The translations under genes were made by a program, and so were the position numbers. Shown here one piece after another: positions 46,496 to 57,062 of a DNA stretch of 64,000 nt (positions are counted from its first letter, which is position 1; the number at the start of each line of letters is the position of its first letter). The notes beneath the pieces are model-generated. The model made no database searches, had not been told where the DNA came from, and saw only the letters and a program-made list of their open reading frames with translations. Source of the stretch: Colletotrichum lupini (lineage: Eukaryota; Ascomycota; Sordariomycetes; Glomerellales; Glomerellaceae); the NCBI RefSeq assembly GCF_023278565.1, contig NC_064681.1, positions 4,402,001 through 4,466,000 of the forward strand, written 5' to 3'.

Positions 46496-47948
46496 ACATT
46501 CTTCCTACAAGCCCCAAACTGGTTTGATTCCGCATTCTAACTTGATTCCAGGACAATAATGGGTTCGGGTTCGCTTCCATTATGAACTTCAACGCCATGC
46601 CTGATATGTTCTCATGATGCAGCACTCAATCTATTGGAGATACTGCCTTTGGAACGAGTATACAATCATCTGTCATGGTATTCGTTCGAAAGTCAGTCCA
46701 CAACTCTGTAACATTGCGTCTTCCTGCGACAAAATGAGTGGCGGAGATCAATTCTCTCAGCTCAGTCCTAGACCGCGTCCTTGATCAGACTAGACCAAGC
46801 CAGAGACGAAATCTATTCACGAGAAATTACTCCTCTTCGTTGACAACCTTATGAAAGGTAGTTAGTGCTTGGGGGCTTATTGCCGATGAAGCTAAGGCAG
46901 AGAAGAATCGGCAAAAAAGGGAGATGGCAAGTGCGCTCCGAGGGCGCAACGGGGTAGAATTGAAGAGCTATAGGAGAAGCGAATACACCAAAGAAGAATT
47001 GATAGAGGGTTTCATCATGTGCTAATAGGCGAGAAGATGCTAGACTATGAACACTTGCCAAGTTCTGACGACAAGTGTTCGACTTTGAACAACTCAACGT
47101 GTAGGATTCAAGAGTAAAAAGAAAAAAGCCCAACCGGACGGAAGAACACCGAAGTCCACTGGAAAAGATGGATGAACAATCGTCTCAGCATGGCTGTGAG
47201 TGATATTTTCCGCTGCGGAGATTCTGTAATTTCGGCGTTTGGCGGGAATAACAGCTGAATCTTGCTGCATTCTACTCTAATGCTCTGAAGTACCTTACGT
47301 GCTTACCTACTTTAGCTGCAGTTCAGTGCGACTGCGACAGCATGTAGCAACCTGGGCTTTAGCGGCGCTTGCTGATGGCCCTCCTCTTAGAGCTAGGTAC
47401 CAAGGCGAAATTAGACGTGAGTTTTGAGACGTAGCTGGCCAGCGTAGGTCAGAATCGGATGAATGCCTCACACCAGTCAAGGAATTTGTGACTATGACTG
47501 GATGGAATTAGCAACCATGCGGTGCAACAATATCCCGTCAGACGAACAGAAGTCCCTTCATGGACCCCTAAGCCTCGGACTTGGTCCTTTTGAGGTCTTA
47601 CTGCCTTGGTGCAGGTTCCATAAGCAGCCGCGCACGTATTTCAGGCGCCGCGAGATGGCGATGGCGCTAACTCCGGGACGCCTTCCGCCGGCAGATGACT
47701 CTGTAATTCGTCTGCTAAGCCGCCAGGGTGGATTCAATGTCCGCAGGACGCGGCCGCACCGCCCGCTCCGTCTTAGACGGCTGAGATTGAAAAGACGGCC
47801 GGATCGCTGCTGACCTGACTGAGATGTAGATTATTACTCTCTCATCTTATTCACTTTTGATATCCAGGGCACTTTAGCAGAAGTGAACATTTCCACACTG
47901 ACGTTGTTGTCATCTCTAAAGCACGACTCAACCGACACTACTAACACG
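46496..47948. other. 1.45-kb intergenic region
   Basis: Between the regulator and the Rossmann-fold gene. An ATG-started frame at 47463-47813 (+, 116 codons) has an Arg-rich end and no domain; I do not support it. Possible last exon of the regulator at 46550-46620. Otherwise nothing seen. Confidence 0.45.
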
Positions 47949-48768
47949 ATGCATCTCATCCTCACTGGAGCCACTGGCCTTGTAGGCTCAGGCGTTCTCG
48001 ATGCCATGATTAAGATGAAGGACATCACAAAGATCTCAATCCTCAGCAGAAGCCCAATCCCCATGGCCGAAGCCTCAAAAGATCCTCGAATCAATGTCAT
48101 CATCCACAAGGACTTTGAAAAGTACGACGCAGACGTACTCGACAAGCTCAAGGGCGCAAACGGCGCTGTGTGGGCACTGGGCATCAGCCAGAACAAGGTC
48201 AGCAAAGAGTAAGCACAACCCCTCCAACCACCCCTACGAGAAGTGCTTACACGGCCACAGGGATTATGTCAAAATCACAAAGGACTACACTTTGGAAGCA
48301 GCAAAGGCTTTCGCCAACCTACCGCCGAACAACGACCCCTTCCGCTTCATCTACGTCTCAGGCGAGGGCGCGACGCAGACGCCGGGCCGCTTCAGCGCCA
48401 TCTTCGCCCGAGTCAAGGGCGAGACCGAGACCCTCCTCTCCGAGATGCGCGCCGCGAACCCGCGTCTGCGCGCCGAATCTGTCCGCCCTGCCTTCGTAGA
48501 CAAGGCCGGCCACAAGGCCGTCGAGACCTATGCGCCCAACGCCGGCGCGCTGTACAACGCCATGAATATGTTCCTCGGCCCCGTGATTCGAACAACTATG
48601 CCATCTTTTGTCAGCCCGACAGAAGTTTTGGGCAAATTCATGAGTGAAATGGCGATGGGCAAGATGGATGACGGACTTACTGCGGGCGGGAAGGGGATTA
48701 TTACGCTTAACGGCGGATTGAGGGTCGTGGAGAATGTTGGCTTCAGAAGGTTGGCTGGTTTGCAGTGA
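47949..48768 (+). CDS. NAD(P)-binding Rossmann-fold protein (atypical SDR/epimerase-like)
   Basis: Exons 47949-48208 and 48261-48768 (52-bp intron, in phase) give 255 residues. The N-terminus is a Rossmann nucleotide-binding motif, MHLILTGATGLVGSGVLDAM, with glycines in GATGLVG. FIYVSGEGATQTPGRF and RLRAESVRPAFVD later are typical of the NmrA/epimerase-like atypical short-chain dehydrogenase group. The canonical YxxxK catalytic pair is not evident, so it may bind rather than oxidise substrate. ATG 47949 was chosen because it starts directly at the beta strand; an earlier in-frame start near 47883 would add a low-complexity leader. It is likely cytosolic. The substrate is unknown and no neighbour suggests a pathway. 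Confidence 0.8.
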
Positions 48769-49025
48769 AGATACCCCGTGAGATATGAATCCCAGTGCCG
48801 ACGTGTAAAGTAGCTTTTTTGTTGTAGTATTGCGTTCCATTGGCAGTTGAATTATGACTCACCATACCGGTTGTCTAAATGTTCAGGGTTTACACTGATT
48901 TGCGCTCGCATCTTTGGACATGGACGATCAACTTGTCGCATTGCAAAACCCCAACACTACATAATGCTCGATCTGGGGCCAAGTCGCCAGCCGAAACCAC
49001 TCATTGGATCCCACAGGGATCCCCT

Positions 49026-49125
49026 GGCTCAATGGTCTAGTGGTATGATTCGCCCTTCGGGTTTACCAATCCTTGCGCACAGCGTGAAATTGGGCGAGGT
49101 CTCGGGTTCGAATCCCGATTGAGCC
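49026..49125 (+). tRNA. tRNA-Pro (anticodon CGG) with 29-nt intron
   Basis: Complete cloverleaf: acceptor GGCTCAA (49026-49032) pairs with TTGAGCC (49119-49125); D-arm from TCTAGTGGTATGA; anticodon stem CGCCC with GGGCG; anticodon CGG at 49058-49060. An intron at 49062-49090 begins one base after the anticodon, the usual eukaryotic position. The T-arm is TCGGG-TTCGAAT-CCCGA, with A-box and B-box intact. It reads proline codon CCG. Confidence 0.93.
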
Positions 49126-49861
49126 CTTCCGTTTTGCCAATTCTTGATATATCGTGTCAAGGTTGATTTGTTTTTGGCTGACGGTCATTCCTCAATGTTT
49201 GCGAGCGACGGCTTCGTCGCTTTGACTTGGTTGTGGCCAGATAACCCCTTTTGTGGTCTAGAAAGACTACAGCTAACACGAAGTTAAGGCACTCATGTCA
49301 AGATTGTACTTGGCTGACATGACACAGCAACATTCGCGAAAAAACATTAGTGGGTGACACGATGTGCGACAATGGGTGGTCAGTCAGCATGAAGTGGATG
49401 CGGGCTAACTCATGTATTGTTGTCGCCATGCGAGCTATCTGGAGCCGGACTCTCACTTCGGCATGCTTGCCAACGACCCAAAAGCCCCTTCCCATATCAA
49501 ACGAATGTTAGAGGGTGAGACGCCTCGATACCAGGAAGCCAAGACGCCCGAACGCTGAATTACGAAATCCTCAAGACCTCGAGGCCGGATCTCTTCTGGT
49601 CGTTGTAACCTTTCTGCCGTTTCTTATGATATCATCCCAGCATGCCTTTTTCCCCATACCTATCCCCGTATTCCGTTTTGTCGTCCTTGACCTAGGAGCT
49701 CCCAAGTACGTCTCGACTCAAAGTAGGAAAGCGATGTTCAACATTCGAACCAATCTAAGACAGATGGTTGGCAGCTGGGCGGCGTGTGTTGCTAGGGAAT
49801 ACGCTCTAGCTGCATCGCTTGGTCGGCCCATGTAGTAAGTAGCAAGGAGATGTAGTATGCC
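49126..49861. other. Intergenic region downstream of tRNA-Pro
   Basis: No supported gene. An open stretch at 49515-49835 (+) begins with ATG but has no domain and runs into the 3' flank of the minus-strand membrane protein gene. Confidence 0.45.
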
Positions 49862-50344
49862 TTACACCATGTAAGCAATATAGCTGCTGTCTGGTGCAAC
49901 CGGCGAAGATTCTGCCGAATAGTCCTCGTCGCCTTCATTGTCCTCATATGGCGCGGAAATATGGAAGACGGTACCGTAGGCGGGAGGCGGGGTGTTCCCT
50001 TCGAAAGCAAGAAGCGGTCTCGCAGTAGAGTCCTCGCGCTCATATCGAGGGAGCGGCTCCGATTGATCCCTAAAGCTGCGCAGGTTGGGCACCGTTCGTA
50101 GGTTGTCTCCGTAGTAGTATTGTGGTGGATTGTACCGGGCATCAAGGTAGGCCACGAGAATGTTGGTTCCGAGCGCTATGCTTCCGAAGAAGAGGAAGCT
50201 GAGAAATATCAAGAAGAGCGCTTGAGGGAGGGACATGTCCCAAGGATCGCCGTGCATGTCTTCCATGGCCTTGAGTATGGAGTCGGAGATGCTGAAGTCG
50301 TGGATGGCGAAGAAGTAGTCAACACGTGCCTCCGGAATGTACAT
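49862..50344 (-). CDS. Small single-pass membrane protein with PPxY motifs
   Basis: Intronless frame of 160 residues from ATG 50344. A strong membrane helix lies at about residues 38-66 (PQALFLIFLSFLFFGSIALG and on). The following soluble tail is acidic and disordered, with two PPxY motifs (PPQY near 73-76, PPAY near 119-122) and an LPxY (LPRY near 97-100). PPxY/LPxY motifs bind WW domains of Nedd4/Rsp5 ubiquitin ligases, and small membrane proteins with one helix and PY motifs often act as ligase adaptors. That role is inference from motifs only. No signal peptide; topology is probably N-out/C-in. I do not recognise a named family. Confidence 0.6.
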   Translation of the reverse strand: MYIPEARVDYFFAIHDFSISDSILKAMEDMHGDPWDMSLPQALFLIFLSFLFFGSIALGTNILVAYLDARYNPPQYYYGDNLRTVPNLRSFRDQSEPLPRYEREDSTARPLLAFEGNTPPPAYGTVFHISAPYEDNEGDEDYSAESSPVAPDSSYIAYMV

Positions 50345-50995
50345 TTTGATGTCTGGTGTAAGTATGATTCTGTTCTGATGTGTACTTCAGTTGCGCTGAG
50401 GCCTGATGACACGACTTGGTGTGTATGGCGAGAAAGCGTGGTGTTGTTTTTCTCAAGCAGGTTAGAACAGAATTGTGGGTGCATCCTCTAGGAGATTGCA
50501 TCCAGCCAGGTAAAAGCTCGTCTTTGAGTGGGAGCGTGAAAGCAATTTATTCTACAATTCCTGGTCTTTCCCCGGAAGGAGACAATTAAGCTTCACGATT
50601 ACCGTTTTTTGCCAAACTAAGGTGGCTTCTGGATGTCCTCAGGACCCGTCTCTCTCTGCCAAGGAAGCACCTTGATACCACAACGTAGGACAAGCTCTCT
50701 CCCGCCCACGGCTCGTCCATGTACGAACACCTGGAAAACCAGAGCGTTGTGGTCAGGTGGAAATGCAGCATCACTCAATGACAAATGAGAACGACCCGAG
50801 CAGGGGACAATGATCAAAATCTTCAACTGTACAGGATACGAAATGGAATAAATTCGTTTCACTAATCTTTTCATTAGCAAGCACTTCCATACTTACTTAC
50901 TCAGCTAAGGTACATGTACGCAAGATATCCCTTATTAAAATGACATCACTCTCATTCGGCAGATCATCTGCTTCCTCAATGTTGTCCACCTTTCT
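50345..50995. other. Intergenic region, upstream of the PPxY protein gene
   Basis: Promoter of the minus-strand membrane protein gene and 3' flank of the methyltransferase gene. Minus-strand open stretches at 50209-50501 and 50586-50880 have no supporting features. Confidence 0.45.
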
Positions 50996-52508
50996 TTATG
51001 CCTCTGGCTTTCTTCCGTGAATATTGTAACTATCATGAGATGTCAGCTAATACCAATTTCAGGACCAACTTATTACCAACACTGTCCAGTACCCATGAAT
51101 AGACCTGTCTTTCAGGTCCTTCCGGACATCAATCAGGAAGGCCTGCACTTCTTCCTTCGTCCAGTTGTGTATGCGAGTAAAAGCGGCCATGGTGAAGCCC
51201 TCAACACCAGAGGACATATTCTCGTGGTTCCACATGCCCAATTCCTTATACTTAGAGTCCCTAGCCCATGCGTTCAAGGGCCATTTGTCGCTCTGGATTG
51301 CAACATCAACGAATCCGACCTCTCTCATCATCTCTGCAAGCGGTTCGATGTGCTGGTAGGGCCTTCCAAACTTGATGGATGCATCGTATATCAGGTCGAC
51401 ACATCTGGAGACAGCATGTTCCGGCTTCAAGGTACCATCGTCGGACTTGACGAACACGTCGTACTCCTGCAGCTCTAGAAAACCTCCCGATTTGAGGTTG
51501 CTGCAAAAGCATGAGTCAACAGGCATATTTCACTTTAGTCTGGGTATTCGACGAGGGCTTCTTACTCAAAGCACTTTTTGATGTAGACTTTCCAATCAAT
51601 GATTGAGGAGTTCATCGCCCTTGTGTGGATATAATCGAACGGCTTCGAGTAGACCCAAGGCTCTTCTAGGTCATCAATCTCGAACTTGACATTAGGAGGG
51701 ATGCTTGAAGGTGTCAGTGTCTTGAAACCAGGTGCTAATGCAGTCCCAAGTATGGCTGCTAGTTGAACTTGACTTTTATACCAGGTACTTACAACTGTGG
51801 CATAGACGGAGAGAGATCAATGCCGAGGACCTGTCTCTGCCATTAGCTTAATACCATGAAAAGCATCTATCAGTACTTACTTCAGCTTCAGGGTGTTCCT
51901 CCCCAAAGTCAACTGCCCAGATTCCAGTGCCAGTGCCGACATCAAGGACCCTCTTCACCTTTGAGTCGGGGGCGTTCGGAGGTGCGAGACCCAGCTTGTT
52001 ATCCAAGGTCAGAAGGAAAAGGTTGTGTTGCAAATATGGCTTGCTTATCAGCTTAGTTGAGGCCAGTTGAACAGAGGGACTCACCCAGTCTGTCAGATTC
52101 CGATGCGTCATTGGGAATATGATATTCTGCGTCATCGACGTCAGGTTTGCTCTTATTGCCGATGTTCCATTGGGTCAATACTCACGGCCGTCTTTGTACT
52201 TGTGGTACGTTCGACCATTTTCGATTCGATAATCAAGAATGGAGGAGGCGATACTCGTGCTTGATGAAGCGATGCTCTGTTATTGATCATTAGCTTGACC
52301 ATGTCGTCTAGAATACAGTCACCAAGACTCGAACTCACCTCCCTAAGCTCCGACGCGTTGTCATCGGGGGCCTAATTCGTGTCAACGATTGAGAAGAGAT
52401 GAGGTCCTGTGTCTTTCACTGTACATCTTGGGGAACGATGTGTCCCGAGCCTTCGACGGTGGCCAGGTTCGCGGCTGCAGGGGCTGCGCTTATGGTGTTG
52501 CTGGACAT
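50996..52508 (-). CDS. LaeA-like SAM-dependent methyltransferase, one splice acceptor apparently lost
   Basis: Nine exons can be read on the minus strand: 52508-52425, 52371-52339, 52276-52186, 52126-52085, 52035-51881, 51830-51793, 51703-51566, 51500-51081 and 51029-50996, about 344 residues. The product follows the LaeA-like pattern: a disordered start, then SSILDYRIENGRTYHKYKDG, YHIPNDASESDRL, LQHNLFLLTLDNKLGLAP, SAM motif I RVLDVGTGTGIWAVDF, IDLSPSMPQ, PPNVKFEIDDLEEPW and ending HGYWTVYNIHGRKPEA. All introns are GT-AG and in phase except that between 52085 and 52035. There the frame demands an acceptor at 52037-52036, which reads AT instead of AG, and no nearby AG restores the frame. The gene may therefore be inactive or use an unpredicted splice. 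LaeA-type proteins regulate or methylate in secondary metabolism; the substrate is unknown. Confidence 0.7.
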
Positions 52509-53259
52509 AGTCGGAAACGGAACAAGAACAAAGGCGTCGAAGGTTGAGATCAGGTCTTTCACCCTGAACGAAATGGCAATGTTTCCTTAAGAGTTTTTTT
52601 TTCGATTTAAGGATGAGGAGATCACAACAGTGATACGATTAGCAGGTGTGCACAAGAGGCTTGATTAATTTCTATTTACCCCTCTCCTTGGCTGGAGACA
52701 AGTATGCATGTTGGCGGCGAAGATACTATTCACGGCGTATGCAAGGTTCGTAAACATGGAACCAACGCACGAATCTGGACGAATTGGCCAGGTAGAGTAC
52801 GACGTGGAGCTCGTATGGTGCCACGATGCAGGGTATACCGTATATTTAAAATTATGCAGTGCACAATTGTTTGTGAGTGCGTTGGTAATTCCATCACTTT
52901 TCATAATTACGAAAATAACTCTTCACGACAAGAGCAGACTGGAAGATAGCACTGTGATTTGACGTTCATGGTAGTATGTAAATTGAGCTTCACCACAAGC
53001 TGCAACAACTGGGTGATTTCATATAGTCGTTGGGATTTAGAGGTTCTCAAGATGACAAGCACGGCCGATTTCGATCCGGCAGGGTCGCCTCTAAAAAGCG
53101 AAGTATCCGAACGGGTGCATCTTCTTAGGGTTACTGTTTCCAAGATTGAGACAAACTCAAATCTTCTTTAGTACTATCACCATAATCAAAGACCTCATTA
53201 GGACAGGTAACCTCAGATTGGTTCCACTTTGTCTTCCTCAGGCCCTCTTCCAAACGCAG
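52509..53259. other. Intergenic region between the LaeA-like gene and the methyltransferase relic
   Basis: Presumed promoter of the methyltransferase. Overlapping open stretches at 52665-52962 on both strands and 52907-53171 show no domain. Confidence 0.4.
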
Positions 53260-53570
53260 AGTAGCTAGGCCACGTTGTCAGCTTCGAGGCGGGATAGCAG
53301 CAACGCCTGAGAGACAAGAACGACTTACATTGGCAAGTTGGCATGGATATGCCGATCTCTCAAATGTTTTCGCCCATCAGTGAGAAGCAGGTGAACCTCC
53401 TCCTAGGTCCAATGATGTGCCCTACCTTAGTGAGAGGGGCCATGGTAAAAGCCTCAAAGCCTCGAAGCCGTTGCAGAAATGTTCGGTGTTCCAGATTCCC
53501 AGTTCCTTGTATCTGGGATCATTAGGCCAGGGGGTTGAAGGCCACTTGAAGGCATGCGTTTCCTAGCTAG
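53260..53570 (-). pseudogene. C-terminal relic of a second LaeA-like methyltransferase
   Basis: The minus strand from 53570 reads FKWPSTPWPNDPRYKELGIW, paralogous to the equivalent segment of the intact neighbour (KWPLNAWARDSKYKELGMW). An 8-bp tandem duplication (GAGGCTTT twice) then shifts the frame. After it, FTMAPLTK continues in a second frame and a TAG replaces the Lys codon before EEVHLLLTDGRKHLRDRHIH. The N-terminal and SAM-binding parts are missing. It looks like a tandem duplicate of the gene at 50996-52508 that has decayed. Confidence 0.7.
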
Positions 53571-54346
53571 TGTAAGTGATTTAATGCGGTCCAAAGTACA
53601 GACAATTGTACGCTTCTCACTGCCTCTCTGCTTGACCGGATTCAATTATGCGGGACCACGGCGAAGATACTCTTTTCAGCGAGGAAACGTTCGCGAAAAA
53701 GAAAGCAACGCGCGTAACACAGCGAATCTCCCAGAGAGAATGGAGCTCGTACAATAACATCATGCAGTTGGTTGTGATGTTTGATGCGTGGCATGGTGGC
53801 TCGTGCATGGAAGCCATGTCGTTGGATCACATCACAGGGACATTTCCGACAATTACCAGCTGCAGCAGCCTTTTTGCTTCGTGGTACTTTCCAAAACTTT
53901 GACACATACGGATGATACGTTGCGGCTCATTTGGATGTGGCTAATGAGGCTGAGAGTAGGTGTCGTTGCAGGAGGCTCGGGAGGGGGTCCCTTCTATAAT
54001 AGTTCATGCATACTCGTACACCCAGAGTTCGGACGATCGGGCTTGAAAGGCGACTGGATCGCGCAAGCAAGTTGATTCGTTGGGTGTGCGCCATGCAATG
54101 AAGCCCGAGACGGATTTTGAGCATGACAAAGAGGGAACAGCACGAGCAACTGGGGGGCATGGAGTATTTTGAAGCAGCTCGTTGGCAATAATCAGCTAGG
54201 GTAATCACACGAATGTGTCAGTTTGAAGACAAGCTTTCAGCAGGACCCGTCCGAAGTTGTAGACCAGCGGGGCTACCCCGATCCATCATCTCAAAGTCCC
54301 GCTATTTGAGTTCAGCTAAACCGTCGGGTTGACAGTTGCAAGACTG
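53571..54346. other. Left flank of the 8.85-kb element
   Basis: Ordinary composition up to the 8-bp target duplication. Open stretches at 53642-54075 on both strands overlap and have no recognisable features. Confidence 0.45.
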
Positions 54347-54354
54347 GCAACCCC
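54347..54354. repeat. Left 8-bp target site duplication (GCAACCCC)
   Basis: Identical to 63204-63211, directly outside the inverted repeats of the 8.85-kb element. Confidence 0.88.
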
Positions 54355-54378
54355 GTAAACATAGGTAAACTAACCTGT
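54355..54378 (+). repeat. Left 24-bp terminal inverted repeat
   Basis: Starts GTAAACATAGGTAAACTA; three transitions from the right end. Followed by AGCCCCCCC. Confidence 0.85.
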
Positions 54379-54689
54379 AGCCCCCCCGGTTACCTGACCT
54401 AACTATAAGAAAAAGGACGTAACCTAACTAATTTTCTAATTAACTAGTTTAATTACTATAGGACTAACTAAGCGGATTTTTAATTAGTTAAAAAATCCTT
54501 AGCTAAGTATAAACTACTTTTACTAATTATAACTTATATTACTAATTATATACCTCTTACTTTATTATATAAATAGCCCTTATTATACCCCTATTAGCTT
54601 TATATTTTATTTATTACTTATTTATATTAAGCCCTCTATAAAGAGGGTTATTAATTTACTTTTTCGCTCCTTAATTAATTTATAACCAG

Positions 54690-55995
54690 TTCCGAATTAA
54701 TTCTACTTATTATAATCTTTTATAAGTATTTAATAAGTTATATTTTTTAAAAGTATTTTAGAATTATTTTTAAATTAGTTCGGAACTAATTCTAAATAAG
54801 AAGCGTATTAGGACTACTATTTAAGTATTCTTAGCCCTAAGGGTAATCTTATTTACTATAAAAACCTACCCCTTTTTAAGTATAATAAAGTATATAATTA
54901 AGAACTAGTTTAGGACTAGTTTAGAACTAATTTAGAATTATTTAAAATAATAAGATTAAGCTTATACTTAGTAAGGTATATTATAGATTTTTAATTAATA
55001 ATAAAAAGGTTACTTATATAACCATAAGTAATTCTTAAGTAATTCAGAACTAATCCTAAACTAATTCTAAACTCTTAGGAAACTTAATTTACTTTTAAAA
55101 GTAATTTTTATATTTATATTTATAAGTATAAGGTTAATAATATCTTAATACGTATTAAGAGCCGTAAAATAGGTACTAATTTAATTAATATAAATAATAA
55201 GGCTTTAAATAAGTAGTTTAGAACTATTTCGGAACTAATTAAGAACTAGTTTAGAATTAGTTAACTAATTATTTATTTAGCTTTTTATAATAAGCTAAAA
55301 AAGGTCCGTAAAAACCGTAAAGTCTACGGCCCCCTCTCTACTCTTTTTTTAAAAAAGAAAGCTAAATTTTCTATTCCACTCTTAGAGGTCCTTATATATA
55401 ATAAGGGAGGTAAAGAAGTTATAAATAATTTTAAAATAATTCCTAGCTTATTCTAAATTAATTTTTATTTTTTACTTAGCTTAATATAATTATTATACGT
55501 CGTATTACTAATATAAATACTAAGTTTAAATATACTTTTTATAGTTCTTAAAAAAAGTATAAGTTATTTTAGAACTAATTTAGAACTAATTATAAACTAA
55601 TTTTAAACTATCTAGCCTACCCCCCCTCTTAGCTTAATAGTTTTTATTAGTTTTAATAAAAGTTCTCTTAGGTTAAAGAGGAGGTAGAAAAAGAGGAGGT
55701 TATTACCTCTTTTTTGAAAAATATCTTTACTTAAGAAAATCCTATTATAATTGATTTTAATAATATTATAAATAAAAATAAGAATAATAATATAAAAAAT
55801 ACTAAGGTTAAGGGTAATACTAAGGATAAAAATAAAGATAATAATAAGTAATTTAGAACCGGTTTAGTATCGTTTTGGGAATAGTTCGGAATTAGTTTAG
55901 TAGTTTATACTTTTATCCTTTTAAAAAATACTTATTATAAGTAGTTTCTTAATATTAATTTAGAACTAATATAGAACGGATTTAAAACTATTTTA
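54690..55995. repeat. Dispersed short arrays of an 11-bp word, left arm
   Basis: About nine arrays of 2-5 units with a strict 11-bp period. Examples are TAGTTTAGAAC, TATTTCGGAAC and TAATTAAGAAC in succession near 55215, TAATTTAGAAC and TAATTATAAAC near 55575, and TAGTTTAGGAC near 54905. The less decayed units read GTTC-N-GAAC plus TA, a near-palindrome. Arrays are separated by roughly 100-250 bp of unrelated AT-rich DNA. Confidence 0.7.
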
Positions 55996-56044
55996 ATATT
56001 TTATTATTATATTATAAAATTAAAGTTTTAATATATAACTAATA

Positions 56045-56545
56045 TTGTTACGAAGGTAACTTTGTTTACCTTATTATTCGCCTTATTATCAATATTACGT
56101 AAGCAAACTATATACCATATTAATCTACGATTTCTGTAGATTATTATAGGTATTGATTATGTAAGCAATACTGCTTATATAAGCTTACGTGAGCAATGGA
56201 AAGTACTAGAAGGTAACTAAATAATCTGGAATTTACTCGAGGCGGAATTACGTACTACGATTACGTATTTACTTACGTATATGCTTATTAATTATATTAT
56301 AATTAATAAGCAATGGAATATTCTAGTAAGAGGTTTTTATGCCTATATATAGGCGTGTATTTGCCTACCTAGACCTTTCGTTAAGCAAGCAACTTCTTAT
56401 ATAGTAATTCAACTATATTACTCTCTTTACTACAAAAACCTCTTTTATATACGCTTATATCCCCTATATTCATATATTCTTGCTTCTATATAAATATTCA
56501 CTTTTTATATTCTTTATAAGAATATCCCGCATTACCTCGTTAAAG
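56045..56545. other. Moderately AT-rich island, possibly a solo LTR
   Basis: Starts TGTTACGAAGGTAACTTTG and is clearly less decayed than its surroundings, with CA and TG steps retained. The TGTTACG start recalls fungal LTR ends, but no matching end or target duplication was found. Other explanations are possible. Confidence 0.25.
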
Positions 56546-57024
56546 CTATACGTGCTAGAAATATTAGTTTACTTTCTATTTTATCTTAATTAAAATATAA
56601 ACTTTATATATAATATATATATTTATAATCTTTATTTTAATTAACTACGTTTTAAAATAAGACTAATATAATAAAGAATATTTTAATAATAAGTAATATT
56701 TATATATTTATTTATATTATTATTGAAGAATAATATATTATTCTATATAAAATTATTATTTTACTCTTTATTAATATTATTAAATATAGAATTCTTATGT
56801 TAAAATATAGGTATTATTTATAGTTGTATTATTGTTAAATATATATTTACTTATTTTAAATTAGTATTATTTCCTTTATTCTTTAGAATATTTTACGAAA
56901 TATAATATAATTAAAATTATAATTATTATATTTATTATTTATATTTTTATTATTATTATATATATTTATATATATATGCTACTTTTACTAACTACTCGGG
57001 CAGGTCTTAATATCGATTATATAG

Positions 57025-57055
<31 letters not shown>

Positions 57056-57062
57056 TTATTTA

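Noticed and set aside
47463..47813. 116-codon ATG-started frame between the regulator and the Rossmann-fold gene
   Set aside because: Composition drifts to Arg-rich at the end, typical of non-coding DNA; no support.
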